Below, one piece after another: positions 61,317 through 64,000 of a DNA stretch of 64,000 bases. The notes under the pieces were generated by a model that saw only the letters and a list, made by a program, of their open reading frames with translations, ran no database searches and was not told where the DNA came from. The DNA is from Lineus longissimus (lineage: Eukaryota > Nemertea > Pilidiophora > Heteronemertea > Lineidae): positions 6,946,501 through 7,010,500 of the forward strand of contig NC_088309.1 of the NCBI RefSeq assembly GCF_910592395.1. Direction: 5' to 3'. Both the position numbers and the translations under genes were made by a program. The stretch's first letter is position 1; each line of letters opens with the position of its first letter.

Positions 61317-61827
61317 TATGTGCATAACTGGAAGGCTTTTGACCTCCAAACCTTGTCATATGATTTTTCAAAAATGCTTTAAATTTAAACAGTCATTCAC
61401 TTGGCTCCACTATCCCGACTGTGGTGTAGCACCCGACTGTAACTGGCATGAATAGGGAATACGCTGGTTATGGATGTCAGATCGTGGTTCCTTGACAATT
61501 GCAAACAATTTCACTGGATGTTACCCACGCGGCGACACCAAGGACCGCTGGCTGATCTAATGATATGTTCGTAGTAGGGTGTCAAAGTCGGGGAGACGAA
61601 GAGCCACTCGTCTCTTGTAGGGGGTTCATTGAAAGTGTTTGCATTTGTTAGCCTATAAACACAAGATTTTAATCCTTCAGTCCCGTGTTTGGCGGAGAAA
61701 CTAATCTTACAGAAGGCCCAGTCATATTTCGTCATTGACGGTATCTCTGGGAGGCCCTGTGTGCCGTTGATCCAATATTCATCGAGGCTGTTGGAGAGAC
61801 TTGTTACCATTCCGCCCCCTCTAAGGT
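61317..61827. repeat. Complex tandem repeat, diverged first copy
   Basis: About 510 bp from TATGTGCATAACTGGAAGG to CCGCCCCCTCTAAGG. They match 62609-63128 and about 63421-63939 with scattered substitutions. No transposase or RNA gene was recognised. The minus-strand open frame (61511-61810) changes amino acids at four of about six differing bases between copies, so it is probably not coding. Confidence 0.8.
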
Positions 61828-62250
61828 ATACACTGGTATCTTATAAACAACAGATTTTTAATCCCTGTCTCGGGCGTCTTTGAGAGAACTGATCACACAC
61901 AATTCCCAACCTACTCGTCAGCCAACTGACAGATTAGCTGGGTCGAACGTGTTACTGAGATGTTTTCGAAGAGATACTTGTGGCTGTTGGAGAGACTTCT
62001 TGTCTACCATTCCGCCCCCTCTAAGGCATACAATGGTAACTTATAAACACAAGATTTTAATCCCTGTCCCGGGTGTCTTTGAGAGAGCTGATCATACACA
62101 ATTCCCAACCTACTCGTCAGCCAGCTGACAGATTCCCTGCAGGTCGAACGTGTTACTGTGATGTTTTCGAAGAGATACTTGTGGGTGTTGGAGAGACTTC
62201 TTGTCTAAACAGTACCATTCTGCCCTCTCTGAGGCATAAAGTGGTAACTA
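61786..62250. repeat. Nested ~195-bp tandem repeat, about 2.3 copies
   Basis: Copies begin CTGTTGGAGAGACTTCTTGT, continue with TACCATTCCGCCCCCTCTAA and ACTCGTCAGCCAGCTGACAG, and end TTTTCGAAGAGATACTTGTG. The copies start at about 61786, 61983 and 62186; the third is truncated near 62250. Confidence 0.75.
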
Positions 62251-62360
62251 ATTAATCAACTGCGAAATGATCGCAGATTGAATACAGTGAGTTAATCATT
62301 CAAACAATATCAAATGTAACCATGATGATACTTTTTTTACTGGGTGACCCATGCCTGTGG

Positions 62361-64000
62361 GATGTTAGTCCAACATACTTTGAAGCGGTTGGCGATCATT
62401 CTAGTCTATTGTTTGCAAGCATAGCGCCTCTTGTGATTTAAAGGTAAGGAGGCATGACCAAAAGCGACCAGCATTTTACTGCTAGGCAAGTAGATACGGT
62501 AATTCTATTCAAACTTGGATTGTGATTGGTGTTGTATCAAAGGGAAGCTTTCACTGTGGTCAAAGCACTGAGAGTCTCCCTCCAAGGTAAGTTTAGTAAG
62601 GCAGGACTTATGTGCATGACTGGAAGGCTTTTGACTTCCAAACCTTGTCATATGATTTTTCAAAAATGCTTTAAATTTAATCAATCATTCATTTGGCTCC
62701 ACTATCCCGACTGTGGTGTAGCACCCGACTGTAACTGGCATGAATAGGGAATACGCTGGTTATGGATGTCAGATCGTGGTTCCTTGACAATTGCAAACAA
62801 TTTCACTGGACGTTACCCACGCGGCGACACCAAGGACCGCTGGCTGATCTATTGATATGTTCGTAATAGGGTGTCAAAGTCGGAGAGAAGAAGAGCCACT
62901 CGTCTCTTGTAGGGGGTTCACTGAAAGTGTTTGCATTTGTTAGCCTATAAACACAAGATTTTAATCCTTCAGTCCCGTGTTTGGCGGAGAAACTAATCTT
63001 ACAGAAGGCCCAGTCATATTTCGTCATTGACGGTATCTCTGGGAGGCCCTGTGTGCCGTTGATCCAATATTCATTGAGGCTGTTGGAGATACTTCTTGTC
63101 TAAGAAATACCATTCCGCCCCCTCTAAGGCATACAATGGTAACTTATAAACACAAGATTTTAATCCCTGTCTCGATGTTAGTCCAACATACTTTGAAGCG
63201 GTTGGCGATCATTCTAGTCTATTGTTTGCAAGCATAGCGCCTCTTGTGATTTAAAGGTAAGGAGGCATGACCAAAAGCGGCCAGCATTTTACTGCTAGGC
63301 AAGTAGATACGGTAATTCTATTCAAACTTGGATTGTGATTGGTGTTGTATCAAAGGGAAGCTTTCACTGTGGTCAAAGCACTGAGAGTCTCCCTCCAAGG
63401 TAAGTTTAGTAAGGCAGGACTTATGTGCATGACTGGAAGGCTTTTGACTTCCAAACCTTGTCATGATTTTTCAAAAATGCTTTAAATTTAATCAATCATT
63501 CATTTGGCTCCACTATCCCGACTGTGGTGTAGCACCCGACTGTAACTGGCATGAATAGGGAATACGCTGGTTATGGATGTCAGATCGTGGTTCCTTGACA
63601 ATTGCAAACAATTTCACTGGACGTTACCCACGCGGCGACACCAAGGACCGCTGGCTGATCTATTGATATGTTCGTAATAGGGTGTCAAAGTCGGAGAGAA
63701 GAAGAGCCACTCGTCTCTTGTAGGGGGTTCACTGAAAGTGTTTGCATTTGTTAGCCTATAAACACAAGATTTTAATCCTTCAGTCCCGTGTTTGGCGGAG
63801 AAACTAATCTTACAGAAGGCCCAGTCATATTTCGTCATTGACGGTATCTCTGGGAGGCCCTGTGTGCCGTTGATCCAATATTCATTGAGGCTGTTGGAGA
63901 TACTTCTTGTCTAAGAAATACCATTCCGCCCCCTCTAAGGCATACAATGGTAACTTATAAACACAAGATTTTAATCCCTGTCTCGGGTGTCTTTGAGAGA
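62361..64000. repeat. Tandem duplication, unit about 812 bp, running off the window
   Basis: The unit beginning ATGTTAGTCCAACATACTTTG at about 62362 starts again at 63175, a period of 813 bp (811 bp after a 2-bp deletion in the second unit). The two copies are almost identical over their length, which means a very recent duplication or an assembly artefact. The second unit ends at about 63984 and the sequence then continues as in 62070 onward. Confidence 0.85.

Noticed and set aside
61511-61810. Minus-strand open frame repeated in the tandem array (also 62803-63027 and 63614-63838)
   Set aside because: Most base differences between copies change amino acids, there is no recognisable domain, and the frame is bounded only by repeat structure; coding is unlikely.
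1-64000. CRISPR arrays, bacterial operons, rRNA or tRNA genes, complete transposons with transposase
   Set aside because: I looked for them on both strands and found none; the window is eukaryotic and only short non-autonomous repeats are visible.

Overview
The window is nuclear DNA of an animal. Genes have many GT-AG introns, most of them 0.2-1 kb, AATAAA-type poly(A) signals, and clear metazoan orthologues. The GC content, short introns, MITE-like repeats and gene content fit a marine invertebrate (for example a lophotrochozoan, hemichordate, echinoderm or lancelet). The sequence alone does not settle the phylum.

Layout. (1) About 0.86-2.63 kb, minus strand: a complete five-exon CIAO2A (FAM96A) gene for cytosolic iron-sulfur assembly. 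(2) 2.63-4.1 kb: a partly CpG-rich divergent promoter region. (3) 4.1-39.2 kb, plus strand: one very large locus. Six short 5' exons encode a common N-terminal part of about 325 residues (Gln-rich, acidic, with an NLS, no domain I recognise). Downstream lie fourteen consecutive C2H2 zinc-finger exons. Each has its own splice acceptor and stop codon, and most are followed by a poly(A) signal. All fourteen acceptors have the phase that the common donor at 6140/6141 needs. I read this as one gene with fourteen alternative terminal exons, the architecture of insect lola and mod(mdg4) but without a BTB domain. It would give fourteen transcription factors of about 680-1050 residues with one shared N-terminus and 6-13 fingers each. 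(4) 39.2-44.0 kb: long 3' flank with a truncated MITE. (5) 44.0-52.15 kb, minus strand: a complete 16-exon DMGDH (859 aa), with a decayed partial copy of one exon in an intron. (6) 52.15-52.84 kb: a 688-bp shared promoter region. (7) 52.84-57.5 kb, plus strand: a complete nine-exon BHMT (387 aa), with a duplicated splice acceptor. (8) 57.5-64 kb: no gene recognised; foldback element, dispersed repeats and a tandem array with an ~0.81-kb unit that runs off the window end.

How genes relate. BHMT makes dimethylglycine from betaine and DMGDH oxidises it, so the head-to-head pair is a functional metabolic unit that may share regulation. The zinc-finger locus would produce a family of regulators that share an N-terminus and differ in DNA-binding specificity. 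Protein identifications are from recognised family sequence; no search was run. Exon joins come from reading frame, GT/AG sites and phase, not from transcripts.
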